DNA of 27,541 nt from Amarolinea aalborgensis (GCF_900491745.1 NZ_UETR01000041.1:1-27541), one strand, 5' to 3'; shown: positions 1 through 7,511, counted from the first letter of the stretch. The notes: generated by a model not told the origin, from the letters alone. Numbers and translations: made by a program.

Positions 1-15
1 AATGCACCCACCGCA

Positions 16-44
16 TTGACGCTCCACACACTGGATGCTATAAT
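16..44 (+). promoter_or_regulatory. strong sigma70-type promoter for the beta-helix gene
   Basis: A -35 box TTGACG (16-21) is separated by exactly 17 bases from a perfect -10 box TATAAT (39-44). The -10 is preceded by TG at the extended -10 position. Transcription would begin near 51, giving an untranslated leader of about 170 bases before the start codon at 223. The leader contains a 12-base perfect palindrome (TGCGCATGCGCA, 151-162). This promoter shows that the reading frame, although open from position 16, cannot be translated from there. Confidence 0.75.
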
Positions 45-222
45 ACCCTCGACTGCTCACCACACCGTCGCCGTAATCCCCAGGCCCAGACTCTATCCGT
101 ATGGCAGAGCACAGTCCCGCGCTCACGTGCTGTCGTGTGCGCGGAAACCATGCGCATGCGCAAGCAAGCTGACCTTGCTGGTCAAGCCCAGTCTTTCCTG
201 CCATGCCACAAGGAGAATCGTG

Positions 223-2040
223 ATGCGGCGATCTGAACCCCACGGTAGGCGCCTTCCCCACGGGAGGCCGAGTACACCGCTGAATGTTGCCACCGCTACG
301 CCCAGCGCCGGCGCAGCGCCCACTCTCCGCCGCGACCCTGACTTGGGCCTACAGGTGGTCATCTTCGACCCGAGCATGCCCCTAAGTCAGATTCAGGCCC
401 GGCTCGATGCCATCGCAGCGCAGCAAGTGGACAGCGAGATGGGGATCGGGCGCTATGCCGTGCTGTTCAAGCCCGGCGTTTACGGCAGCGCTGAGCACCC
501 ACTTGTCTTCCAGGTGGGTTACTACACGGACGTGGCCGGCCTGGGCGCATCACCCACTGAGGTCGTCATCAACGGCCACGTGGATGTCTATAACCGCTGT
601 TACGCTCCCGACAGGTGCCTCGCCCTCACCAATTTCTGGCGCTCCCTGTCCAACCTGACGATCCACGTCATGGGCGCCGCGGGCTGCCGCGCCGCAGGCA
701 ACTTTTGGGCCGCCTCACAGGCCGCTCCGCTGCGCCGCGTCCATATCACGGGCGGCGACCTCTTGCTCCAGGATCACTGTACAGCCGGCCCCCAGTACGC
801 CAGCGGAGGCTTCATCGCCGATTCGCAGGTCGGCTTCGTCAGTAACGGCGTGCAGCAGCAGTACTTTGTGCGCGACAGCCAGATCGCTGGCTGGTCCAAC
901 GGCGCCTGGAACCAGGTCTTTGCCGGCGTCGTAGGCGCACCGCGGCAATCGTTCTCCACCACGCCGCGCGATCCACAGCCCTATACAACCCTGGACGTCA
1001 GCCCGGTCACGCGCGAAAAGCCGTTTCTGTCTGTTGATTCCTCCGGCCGCTATTATGTCTTCGTCCCGGCGCTGCGCCATCAGTCCGTCGGCACGACCTG
1101 GGCCAACGGGCCAACCACCGGGACGTCGCTCCCGATCGAGCTCTTCTTCATCGCCCGGCCTACCGACAGCGCGCACGCGATCAATGCAGCGCTGGCGTCC
1201 GGTCAGCACCTGATCTTTACCCCCGGCATCTACCACCTGGATGCTACCATCGAGGTCCAGCGCGCCGATACGGTCGTGCTGGGACTAGGCCTGGCGACGC
1301 TTGTGCCCGAGAATGGCATCGTCGCGATACAGGTGGCTGATGTGGCGGGGGTCAAGCTCGCCGGACTGATCGTTGACGCAGGCCCCGTCAACTCGCCGGT
1401 GCTGCTGCAGGTGGGCACGCCGCATGCCCACCAGGGTGATCCCGCCAACCCAACGTCACTGCACGATGTCTACTTCCGCATCGGCGGGGCAACCCCTGGC
1501 AAGGCCACGACGAGCCTGATTGTGAACAACGATTATGTCATTCTGGACCACCTCTGGGCCTGGCGCGCGGACCACGGCCGCGGCGTGGGCTGGACCGCCA
1601 ACACCGCGGATACCGGCGTTATTATCAACGGCGATCACGTGACCGCCTACGCGCTGTTTGTCGAGCATTACCAGAAACACCAGCTCATCTGGAACGGTGA
1701 GCACGGCCGCACCATCTTCTTCCAGAACGAGACGCCCTATGATCCGCCGGACCAGGCCGCCTGGTCGCACGACGGCGTCAACGGCTACGCCGCCTACAAG
1801 GTGGCCGACACCGTCACCACCCACGAGGCGTGGGGCATGGGGAGCTACTGCTATTTCAACCGCGGCGCCGATATCCACGCCACGCGCGCGTTCGAGGGCC
1901 CGAACACGAGCGAGGTCAAGCTGCACGATATTCTGACCGTTTTTCTCAACGGCTACGGCGGCATTGACCATGTCGTCAATGACACGGGCGCAGCCGTAAA
2001 TTCCACCAACCAGATCACGAACATTGTCAGCTACCCTTGA
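223..2040 (+). CDS. right-handed beta-helix (pectin-lyase-fold) protein, 'coagulation factor 5/8 type / adenylyl cyclase'-annotated family
   Basis: About 605 residues. The start at ATG 223 (or GTG 220) is chosen because an AAGGAG ribosome site lies at 210-215 and a strong promoter at 16-44 excludes upstream starts. The C-terminal half has the family pattern of repeated beta-strand rungs and motifs such as NGDHVTAYALFVEHYQKH, IWNGEHGRTIFFQNE, PYDPPDQAAW and AYKVADTVTTHEAWG. I associate these from memory with actinomycete proteins mislabelled adenylyl cyclase or coagulation factor 5/8, whose fold is a GH55/pectin-lyase-like parallel beta-helix. Such proteins are usually extracellular carbohydrate-associated proteins. 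This one has no recognisable signal peptide: its N-terminus is Arg/Pro/Ala-rich and low-complexity. No adenylyl cyclase motif is visible. Substrate and enzymatic activity cannot be assigned. The gene is monocistronic; the next element is the tRNA promoter. Confidence 0.7.
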   Translation: MRRSEPHGRRLPHGRPSTPLNVATATPSAGAAPTLRRDPDLGLQVVIFDPSMPLSQIQARLDAIAAQQVDSEMGIGRYAVLFKPGVYGSAEHPLVFQVGYYTDVAGLGASPTEVVINGHVDVYNRCYAPDRCLALTNFWRSLSNLTIHVMGAAGCRAAGNFWAASQAAPLRRVHITGGDLLLQDHCTAGPQYASGGFIADSQVGFVSNGVQQQYFVRDSQIAGWSNGAWNQVFAGVVGAPRQSFSTTPRDPQPYTTLDVSPVTREKPFLSVDSSGRYYVFVPALRHQSVGTTWANGPTTGTSLPIELFFIARPTDSAHAINAALASGQHLIFTPGIYHLDATIEVQRADTVVLGLGLATLVPENGIVAIQVADVAGVKLAGLIVDAGPVNSPVLLQVGTPHAHQGDPANPTSLHDVYFRIGGATPGKATTSLIVNNDYVILDHLWAWRADHGRGVGWTANTADTGVIINGDHVTAYALFVEHYQKHQLIWNGEHGRTIFFQNETPYDPPDQAAWSHDGVNGYAAYKVADTVTTHEAWGMGSYCYFNRGADIHATRAFEGPNTSEVKLHDILTVFLNGYGGIDHVVNDTGAAVNSTNQITNIVSYP

Positions 2041-2086
2041 GGCCATGGAGGATCGGTTCAAGCAGCTTCTGTAGGCCATCGGAAAT

Positions 2087-2115
2087 TTGCCGTCAAGCCC
2101 AAAGTTGAGTACAAT
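2087..2115 (+). promoter_or_regulatory. promoter of the tRNA operon
   Basis: TTGCCG (2087-2092), a 17-base spacer and TACAAT (2110-2115) form a good sigma70-type promoter. Initiation is expected near 2122, about 70 bases before the first tRNA. It is the only good promoter seen ahead of the six tRNA genes. Confidence 0.65.
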
Positions 2116-2192
2116 AGCACGCAGCAGATCGGGTTCTGGAAGAAGCAGAGGTGAGCGAGTCTTCTGTGCGTCGGCCCTCCTGCGTTAACCCG

Positions 2193-2264
2193 GGCCCGTG
2201 GCCTAGCGGGAAGGCACCTCCTTTGCAAGGAGGGGATCGTCGGTTCGAATCCGACCGGGTCCAC
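2193..2264 (+). tRNA. tRNA-Ala(TGC)
   Basis: A full cloverleaf can be drawn. The acceptor stem GGGCCCG/CGGGTCC carries the G3-U70 wobble that is the classic alanine identity element. The D stem is GCCT/AGGC, the anticodon stem CCTCC/GGAGG with loop TTTGCAA (anticodon TGC at 2225-2227), and the T arm GTCGG-TTCGAAT-CCGAC. The discriminator is A (2264). The 3' CCA is not fully encoded. Confidence 0.96.
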
Positions 2265-2307
2265 CTTAAAATAGCCGGCGGTGCAGCCAACGGCAAAGAT
2301 CAAATAT

Positions 2308-2379
2308 GCGGGCGTGGCTCAGTGGTAGAGCATCTCCTTGCCAAGGAGAGAGTCGTGGGTTCGAATCCCATCGCCCGCT
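2308..2379 (+). tRNA. tRNA-Gly(GCC), copy 1
   Basis: Acceptor stem GCGGGCG/CGCCCGC, anticodon stem TCTCC/GGAGA around loop TTGCCAA (anticodon GCC at 2340-2342), and a T arm with TTCGAAT. The discriminator is T (2379) and no CCA is encoded. The gene is identical over its 72 bases to the next one. Confidence 0.96.
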
Positions 2380-2396
2380 CTGTATCGCACATTCAT

Positions 2397-2468
2397 GCGG
2401 GCGTGGCTCAGTGGTAGAGCATCTCCTTGCCAAGGAGAGAGTCGTGGGTTCGAATCCCATCGCCCGCT
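2397..2468 (+). tRNA. tRNA-Gly(GCC), copy 2
   Basis: A perfect 72-base duplicate of the preceding tRNA-Gly, offset by 89 bases, with the same anticodon and acceptor stem. The flanking spacers differ (identity is lost a few bases outside the gene), so only the tRNA body is conserved. This points to an old tandem duplication under selection, or to gene conversion. Confidence 0.96.
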
Positions 2469-2506
2469 CTGTGTGATCTTCGGCAAGCATACGGGCTTGC
2501 CGCTCA

Positions 2507-2579
2507 GCCGAGGTAGCTCAGTTGGTAGAGCACGTCACTGAAAATGACGGTGTCCCCAGTTCAAGTCTGGGCCTCGGCA
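2507..2579 (+). tRNA. tRNA-Phe(GAA)
   Basis: Acceptor stem GCCGAGG/CCTCGGC, anticodon stem CGTCA/TGACG with loop CTGAAAA (anticodon GAA at 2540-2542), and discriminator A (2579). CCA is not encoded. Confidence 0.96.
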
Positions 2580-2600
2580 CTCAGTTTACCCATCGTGAAA

Positions 2601-2671
2601 TCGGGGATCGTCTAATGGCAGGACAAGGGACTTTGGATCCCTGTATCGAGGTTCGAGTCCTCGTCCCCGAG
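2601..2671 (+). tRNA. tRNA-Gln(TTG)
   Basis: Acceptor stem TCGGGGA/TCCCCGA, anticodon stem AGGGA/TCCCT with loop CTTTGGA (anticodon TTG at 2633-2635), and discriminator G (2671), as is usual for tRNA-Gln. Only CC of the CCA end is in the DNA. Confidence 0.95.
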
Positions 2672-2757
2672 CCTGCAAGCGTCAGGAGCCGGTGAGCCAG
2701 GCACATCACTGGCCTCACCTGGCTCTAGGCCGCAACGGGTAAGCTCGGCGTGTGCAT

Positions 2758-2831
2758 GGTGGCCATAGCTCAATTGGCGGAGCACCTGGTTGTGGCCCAG
2801 GAGGCTGTGGGTTCAAGCCCCACTGGTCACC
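2758..2831 (+). tRNA. tRNA-His(GTG)
   Basis: Acceptor stem GTGGCCA/TGGTCAC with the extra 5' G-1 (2758) opposite C73 (2831), the histidine hallmark. The anticodon stem CCTGG/CCAGG holds loop TTGTGGC (anticodon GTG at 2792-2794). CCA is not completely encoded. It is the last tRNA before the terminator. Confidence 0.95.
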
Positions 2832-2845
2832 CACCTGAGTGGTTG

Positions 2846-2888
2846 AAAGCCCAAATTCGTGGACAAACGCGAATTGCGGGCTTTTTTT
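2846..2888 (+). terminator. Rho-independent terminator of the tRNA operon
   Basis: The stem AAAGCCC...GGGCTTT continues inward through AATTCG/CGAATT across a small bulge. The hairpin is followed directly by a run of seven T (2882-2888). It lies 15 bases after tRNA-His, closing the tRNA transcript before the HNH gene. Confidence 0.85.
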
Positions 2889-2896
2889 ATTGTGTA

Positions 2897-2934
2897 CGGT
2901 TCGTTCGGTTCCTGGCTTGCGCAAGAACGAACCG
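2897..2934 (+). repeat. 10-bp perfect inverted repeat in the HNH gene leader
   Basis: CGGTTCGTTC (2897-2906) is exactly complementary to GAACGAACCG (2925-2934) across an 18-base spacer. It sits between the tRNA terminator and the ribosome-binding region of the HNH gene. There is no T tract, so it is not a terminator. An operator or 5' UTR hairpin is possible. Confidence 0.6.
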
Positions 2935-2953
2935 GTTCAGGCGAGGTGCGCCG

Positions 2954-3460
2954 ATGGGCAATGTATTAGTCCTCAATGCCAGCTATGAGCCGCTGAGTGT
3001 GGTGTCGGTCAAACGCGCCATCATTTTGCTGCTCAAGGAAAAGGCGGAATTGATCGAGGCAGCAGAAGCTTATTTGCGCGCCGAACGACGACTATTTCGC
3101 GTTCCGGTGGTCATTCGCCTGATCACTTACGTGCGCATCCCGCGGCACATGCCGCTGCCGCTGTCACGCCGCACCATCATTGCGCGCGACCGCTACACCT
3201 GTCAGTATTGCGGCTGTCAGTTCAGTCGCAGCGAGCTGACGCTGGATCATGTCATTCCACGCAGCCGCGGGGGTGAAACGGCATGGGAAAATGTCGTTGC
3301 CGCCTGCCGCGCGTGCAATCAACGCAAGGGAAATCGCACGCCCGATGAAGCTGGCTACGCGCTGTTGTCTGTGCCGCGGCGCCCGCGCTATATTGCGCTG
3401 ACCCTGCTCAACGAGTATGGCCCGAACCAGCACAACGCCTGGCAAAAGTATTTGTACTGA
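2954..3460 (+). CDS. small HNH endonuclease family protein
   Basis: 168 residues. The start at ATG 2954 follows a GAGGTG ribosome site at 2943-2948; the frame is open further upstream only because it runs through the tRNA-His gene. A conserved N-terminal segment (GNVLVLNASYEPL) precedes a C-terminal HNH domain: zinc ligands C83/C86 (CQYC) and C118/C121 (CRAC), catalytic D98-H99 (LDHVIP), N113 and a basic NQRKGN segment. Proteins of this size and layout are widespread single genes in Actinobacteria, Deinococcota and Chloroflexota. Their cellular role is not established; DNA nicking or repair is inferred from the fold only. The gene stands alone, enclosed by terminators at 2846 and 3483. Confidence 0.85.
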   Translation: MGNVLVLNASYEPLSVVSVKRAIILLLKEKAELIEAAEAYLRAERRLFRVPVVIRLITYVRIPRHMPLPLSRRTIIARDRYTCQYCGCQFSRSELTLDHVIPRSRGGETAWENVVAACRACNQRKGNRTPDEAGYALLSVPRRPRYIALTLLNEYGPNQHNAWQKYLY

Positions 3461-3482
3461 GTGCGGTGCGCCGTACAAAGCG

Positions 3483-3516
3483 AAAGGCTCTCCGGTGAAG
3501 GAGAGCCTTTCTTTTT
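3483..3516 (+). terminator. Rho-independent terminator of the HNH gene
   Basis: A perfect 11-bp stem AAAGGCTCTCC/GGAGAGCCTTT with six-base loop GGTGAA is followed by CTTTTT. It begins 22 bases after the HNH stop codon. Confidence 0.9.
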
Positions 3517-3660
3517 GGCACCGTAGCGTCTACAGGTTACCCCGAGGCGATGCTACGGTGCCGCGTTTACTACGTTCACTCATGAAGCATCACCTCCTCG
3601 GAATGGGATAGCGAGAGGTGGGGCTGGTGTGGATACCAGCGTGCGGTCATTATCGCATAC
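3517..3660. other. structured intergenic stretch with three stacked hairpins
   Basis: Three foldable segments follow one another. The first, 3517-3530 with 3549-3562, is a 14-bp stem including one G-U pair. The second is CACCTCCTCG (3591-3600) pairing with CGAGAGGTG about ten bases further on, with one bulge. The third is CTGGT-GTGGAT-ACCAG near 3625-3642. On the minus strand a textbook ribosome site (GGAGGTGAT, about 3590-3598) stands before an ATG at 3583 that opens a 17-codon frame ending in TAG at 3530. I cannot match this region to a known RNA family. It could be a small RNA, a leader peptide, or 3' ends of the convergent genes on both sides. Confidence 0.35.
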
Positions 3661-3681
3661 GGCTTGGGATTTGTCAAAAAA

Positions 3682-4956
3682 TCATTTTGGCGTCCGGTCG
3701 CGCAGACTGGCCTCGAGATCGTCCAGGCTGGCAAATTGCTGTACGGTCCGCACAAAGTCTGCCAGGGATGAGGATTGCTGGCGCAGCTGCTGCAGCTTTG
3801 GCCCGATGGGGTCTACTGCGCCCACACCAGTCGCGTAACTGCCATGAAAGGCGAAGTAGGCCTGGTTGAGCTTGCGTACATCGTAGCCCGCGGCCACGAA
3901 CCTCTGACGTCGGGCTTCCATGAAGGCTTCGGCGGCGCTGACTTGACCGGCCGCCAGCAGCGCATCCACGGCCAAACGCGTGCTGCGCATTTCCCCCCCG
4001 AAGTTGAATGGCGCGGGCTCGGGCGTGCGCGCAGGCGGGCCTGGTTCGACTGGCGCGGGCGCGGCTGGCGGCTGCGCGTAGAAGCGCGCGAGGACCTGCG
4101 CGCCGATTTCATCGCCCACGATCGAGGCCACCGTTTCGTTGATCGTGGTCAGTTCGCCGTTGTCGAAGTAATGCCAGCCCAGCGGATGAAAAACCAGGTA
4201 GGTGTGCATCCACTCATGCGCCACTGTGCTGAGCACCCAGTCCAACGGCGCATCGTTCAGCACCATCGTCGGCCAGGTGGAAAAACCGCCAATGCCTTCG
4301 ATCAAGGCGCGCACCTCGCCTTGTCTCTCAACATCATCTTCCAGGTCGTTCCACACGGTGAGCGGCGTGTCTGGCTGCAAGTACGCGCCATAGCGGCGGG
4401 TGATCTGGCTGCGCGGCGAGACGACCAGGTACAGCGGCGGTTCGGTGAAGCTGAAGCGCACCGGCGGCCACAGCATGCCCGCGGTCAGCAGATGTTCGTT
4501 GATGAGCGCCGCACCAACCTGACGCTCAATCGCCGCCTCGGCGATCGGACGCCAGTAGGACTGCTGCCGACGCAGGCTGGCGATCTCGGCGTTGAGCGCG
4601 GACACGTCGGCCCCCGGCGCGGCCTGTTGGCTGAGCGCCGCCGTGATCTCGCGTTCCACGCTGCGAATGTGCTCATTATTGGCGAAGTAGGCGCGCACCA
4701 GGGCAGCCTGGCTGGCGTCGTCCATCCCCTGCAGCGGTGAACGCACGGTATCGCGCACTTTGGACATAATGGTGTCTACTTCCCAACCCGCCAGGGCAAA
4801 GGCATGCGGCGCGGCGATACTGTCTGCGGCCAGGTCAAAGGCCCAATCGCTGCGCACAAAGCTGGCGCGTAAAGTCAACAGGCTGAAGCAGAGGAGAATG
4901 AGGGCGCGCAGGCGCGCGCGGCGCGCACCGGCTGACTGTTTTCGTTGACGACTCAT
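3682..4956 (-). CDS. membrane-anchored HExxH zinc metallopeptidase-like protein
   Basis: 424 residues. Residues 14-33 form a positively led hydrophobic signal anchor (ARLRALILLCFSLL), placing the rest outside the membrane. The zinc-peptidase motif HEWMH is at 247-251, and a probable third ligand lies 23 residues on in NETVASIVGDE (E274 or E283), which fits a gluzincin arrangement. Residues 95-150 are helical and charged. After the catalytic core there is a Pro-rich linker (about 295-315) and a C-terminal helical segment. The gene is last in the minus-strand protease cluster, but a terminator hairpin ends only four bases before its ATG and no Shine-Dalgarno sequence is visible. I recognise the fold class but not a named family; the substrate is unknown. 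Confidence 0.7.
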   Translation of the reverse strand: MSRQRKQSAGARRARLRALILLCFSLLTLRASFVRSDWAFDLAADSIAAPHAFALAGWEVDTIMSKVRDTVRSPLQGMDDASQAALVRAYFANNEHIRSVEREITAALSQQAAPGADVSALNAEIASLRRQQSYWRPIAEAAIERQVGAALINEHLLTAGMLWPPVRFSFTEPPLYLVVSPRSQITRRYGAYLQPDTPLTVWNDLEDDVERQGEVRALIEGIGGFSTWPTMVLNDAPLDWVLSTVAHEWMHTYLVFHPLGWHYFDNGELTTINETVASIVGDEIGAQVLARFYAQPPAAPAPVEPGPPARTPEPAPFNFGGEMRSTRLAVDALLAAGQVSAAEAFMEARRQRFVAAGYDVRKLNQAYFAFHGSYATGVGAVDPIGPKLQQLRQQSSSLADFVRTVQQFASLDDLEASLRDRTPK

Positions 4957-4960
4957 GGTG

Positions 4961-5020
4961 AAAAAGAAGCACGACCGGCCGTCGGTGTCAGTGACACTGC
5001 GTTGACGCGGCCGGTCGTGC
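4961..5020 (-). terminator. terminator after the S1C protease gene
   Basis: Read on the minus strand, a perfect 12-bp stem GCACGACCGGCC/GGCCGGTCGTGC (arms 5009-5020 and 4969-4980) encloses a nested palindrome (GTGTCA...TGACAC) and is followed by TTCTTTTT. It starts about 20 bases after the protease stop codon. Its T tract almost touches the start codon of the next gene, so that gene is expressed by read-through or from its own promoter. Confidence 0.75.
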
Positions 5021-5039
5021 GAACGATCAGATTCTACGT

Positions 5040-6881
5040 TTAGCGCTTGCGCAGGCTGATGTTGACCTCGCGCGGGCTTTCCATGTCCGCCGTGATCTCG
5101 ATGCCATCATCAGTCACAGACCGATAGTTCTTGGCCAGGATCGCCATGCTGTAGGACTGACCACGCGGCAGCGGCTTATCGAGTTGATAGTTTCCGCTGG
5201 CGTCCGCAGTGCCAAAGGCATAAATCTTGTCCTGGGAGAAGTCCTTGGACCACTCTGCGACGGTGACACCGGGCTGCAGCGCCACGAAGATGGCGCCCGC
5301 AATGCCGCGCCCAGTATCGGCGTCGGCGATGACGCCATAAATCTGTACGCCTTCATCGGTGTTGACAGGCGCGGTCACGCTGCCCTCGCCAATGGCGAAG
5401 CTGCCTTTCTGCACGAGTGCGTTGCCTAAGTAGAGTTCCAACCGGTAGGTGCCATCGGGCAGCGCGGACTTGCTGTAAATGCTGACCCACGTACTGCCGC
5501 TGGCGCCTTGGCTCCAATTGTCCACCTCGCGCATCACTTCCTGGTCATCCAGGTACCACACGCGTGTCCACTCCGCGCCATCCGGTGTGCCGCTGAAATC
5601 CCAGAACGCGTACGCCTCTTGGATGCCGCTGGGGAACTGCGCGCCAGGCTTGACGGGTTTGTCGTTCTTATCCACGCCCTGCGCAAAGGTGATGGCGCCC
5701 CATTGGGCGCCGCCCGTTGTGCCCTGGGCTGCCCCGCCAATGACGAACGAACCGCGGAACTGTTCCTTGCCGTCCACCTGCATGGTCAAGTCGTACTTGC
5801 CATTGGGCAGCGCTTTGGAATTGTTGGCGATGCTCAGCCAGTCATTGCCAGAGCCGGCGGTCTTGGCCACGATCGTATCTTTGACCGCTTCCTTGCCGTC
5901 CAGGTACCAGGCGTATACCAACTGCGTCCCCTTGCGGAAATCGGCAAAGTTATACGTGGCATAGACGCTGGTGGCCCCTGCGTCGAAACGGGTTCCGGGG
6001 CTGAGTGGCGTGCCGCTGCGGTCAATCGCCGTGGCAAACTTGACGCTGCTGATGCGTGGGCCTGACGACGGCGCGGGTGCGACGCCATTGCTGCTGCCGC
6101 CAACATCTTTGAGCGCGGCTTGAATCAAAGGCAGCACCAGCTTGACCGGCCGAATCAGGCTGATCTTGCCGATGTCTTCACGGTCGGAGACGCCGGCGGT
6201 GGGAATGCCAACCATCTCGCCTGCATCGTTGATCGCCAGACCGCCGGAGTTGCCGTGGTTGACTTCTGCGTCGGTCTTGAACCATTCGCTCTCGCCATCG
6301 GTGTTTTCATCCAGGAAGCCCGAAATGCGGCCCTGGGTGAAGGTGACGGTATCGCCGCCGATGCCGGGAAAGCCGAGCACGCTGACCTCGTCGCCGATTT
6401 GAACATCGTCCGAGTTGCCAATCGGCACCACGGTCAGGCCGAGGTTCGCAGGCAGGGCCGCTTTCTCATTGTCCACCAAGCCAACCACCTTGAGAATCGC
6501 CACATCGAGGTTGGGATCGGCCTGCACAATGCGTGCGGTGTAGGTCCAGTTGGGCATGCCGCGCAGATTTGCCTGATTGATCGCCAAGGCGGCCACACGC
6601 TGCGAGTTGTAGAAGCGTCCCGTCTTCGTGTCGCCCACCACATGGAAGTTGGTGACCACGTAACCCTTGTCGGACACCACCGTGCCGGATCCGGTCGAGT
6701 AACCGTTTTTCCCATCCAGCGCCACAGCCACACGGACTGTTCCCATAAGCGCTCGCTGCAGTTCGTTGCGTCCAACCGCCTGAGCCGGCTGCGGCTGCAC
6801 GGCAGCCACCAACAGGCTGGTCAATAGGATGACCAGGACGAGCGCAAGGCGTGAAACGACCTTCATCTTTTGATTCATCAT
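5040..6881 (-). CDS. secreted S1C trypsin-like (HtrA/Deg-type) serine protease with two repeat domains and a C-terminal CarboxypepD_reg-like domain
   Basis: 613 residues. A Sec signal peptide spans residues 1-35 (hydrophobic core LALVLVILLTSLLVAA, cleavage likely after AQA). The protease domain, about 40-255, has the complete triad: H80 (TNFHVVGD), D126 (NLDVAIL) and S212 (GNSGG). No PDZ domain follows, unlike DegP. Instead there are two homologous beta domains of about 105 residues (about 277-382 and 394-498), each ending in ALPxGxY...GSFxIG, then a transthyretin/CarboxypepD_reg-like domain (512-613) with TGRGIAGA and GNYQL. The start is either of two adjacent ATGs (6881 or 6878) behind GGGGG. 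It lies 24 bases after the single-pass membrane protein gene and is probably co-transcribed with it and the PrsW-like gene. Extracytoplasmic protein quality control is the likely role (inference). Confidence 0.88.
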   Translation of the reverse strand: MMNQKMKVVSRLALVLVILLTSLLVAAVQPQPAQAVGRNELQRALMGTVRVAVALDGKNGYSTGSGTVVSDKGYVVTNFHVVGDTKTGRFYNSQRVAALAINQANLRGMPNWTYTARIVQADPNLDVAILKVVGLVDNEKAALPANLGLTVVPIGNSDDVQIGDEVSVLGFPGIGGDTVTFTQGRISGFLDENTDGESEWFKTDAEVNHGNSGGLAINDAGEMVGIPTAGVSDREDIGKISLIRPVKLVLPLIQAALKDVGGSSNGVAPAPSSGPRISSVKFATAIDRSGTPLSPGTRFDAGATSVYATYNFADFRKGTQLVYAWYLDGKEAVKDTIVAKTAGSGNDWLSIANNSKALPNGKYDLTMQVDGKEQFRGSFVIGGAAQGTTGGAQWGAITFAQGVDKNDKPVKPGAQFPSGIQEAYAFWDFSGTPDGAEWTRVWYLDDQEVMREVDNWSQGASGSTWVSIYSKSALPDGTYRLELYLGNALVQKGSFAIGEGSVTAPVNTDEGVQIYGVIADADTGRGIAGAIFVALQPGVTVAEWSKDFSQDKIYAFGTADASGNYQLDKPLPRGQSYSMAILAKNYRSVTDDGIEITADMESPREVNISLRKR

Positions 6882-6905
6882 CGTCTGAATCCCCCGTTCT
6901 TCCTG

Positions 6906-7499
6906 TTAGAACTTCAGCGCGGCCAGCGCTCGTTCGTATGTCCCCAGATCGTCTTTGTATACGGTGGCATCCGCCTCGTAACGCAGCGCGTAGACCTGGC
7001 CGTTCACCAGCACGAGGGTGTCAGTCGTCTGAACCACCACGGGTAGTTGAGACAGGCTGCTGCCGCCCGCATCCGCAACATAGGCATAGGTGATGCGGAC
7101 GCCATCAGTTCCTGCCACGCGCACCGCCTCAGAGGAAATGCTGCGGAAATGCTGGCGCTCGTTGGTCAAATCGAGCGTCCATTGGATCGCCGCATCGGAT
7201 AATGTGCTGTTTGCAGCGAGGGGCGCGCTCAGCAGCGCCATGTGCGTCGCAAACGTAGAGCCAGAGCGTGGGTTGGAGGCGCTGAACAGGTTTTCACCGG
7301 TGGTCGTGTCGGCCACCCAATTGGCTGGATAGACGACCGCGGCCCCGCCAGGAATCGCATAGGTGTTGGTCTGCGTGGTAATGACCACGCGTAGAACCAA
7401 CCCAACCAGCAGGGCAATCAACGCAGTTATGACTAGCGCCCAATCATTGCGGGCGAATTCAGCCGGTGTTGGTCCGGCCATCTTGACATTGGTTGACAT
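6906..7499 (-). CDS. single-pass membrane protein with an extracytoplasmic PsbP/lipoprotein-like domain
   Basis: 197 residues. A short cytoplasmic N-terminus is followed by one transmembrane helix (about 20-41, WALVITALIALLVGLVLRVV) and an outside domain of about 150 residues. That domain opens with IPGGAAVVYPANWV, a pattern resembling PsbP-like or 'stress protein' domains where a strand-turn-PxxW motif begins the fold. No catalytic motif is visible. The ribosome site AAGGAGG precedes the ATG at 7499. It sits 12 bases after the PrsW-like gene and 24 before the protease gene, so an operon is clear. It might present substrates to, or sense stress for, the two proteases (inference only). Confidence 0.7.
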   Translation of the reverse strand: MSTNVKMAGPTPAEFARNDWALVITALIALLVGLVLRVVITTQTNTYAIPGGAAVVYPANWVADTTTGENLFSASNPRSGSTFATHMALLSAPLAANSTLSDAAIQWTLDLTNERQHFRSISSEAVRVAGTDGVRITYAYVADAGGSSLSQLPVVVQTTDTLVLVNGQVYALRYEADATVYKDDLGTYERALAALKF

Positions 7500-7511
7500 G
7501 CGTGACCTCCT

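Noticed and set aside
16..222. Reading the beta-helix protein from TTG at position 16 (674 residues)
   Set aside because: Positions 16-44 are a near-consensus promoter, and an AAGGAG site points to the start at 220/223.
3775..4740. 321-residue plus-strand frame opposite the metallopeptidase gene
   Set aside because: The minus-strand frame has a signal anchor and HEWMH motif. The plus frame is His/Arg-rich shadow sequence.
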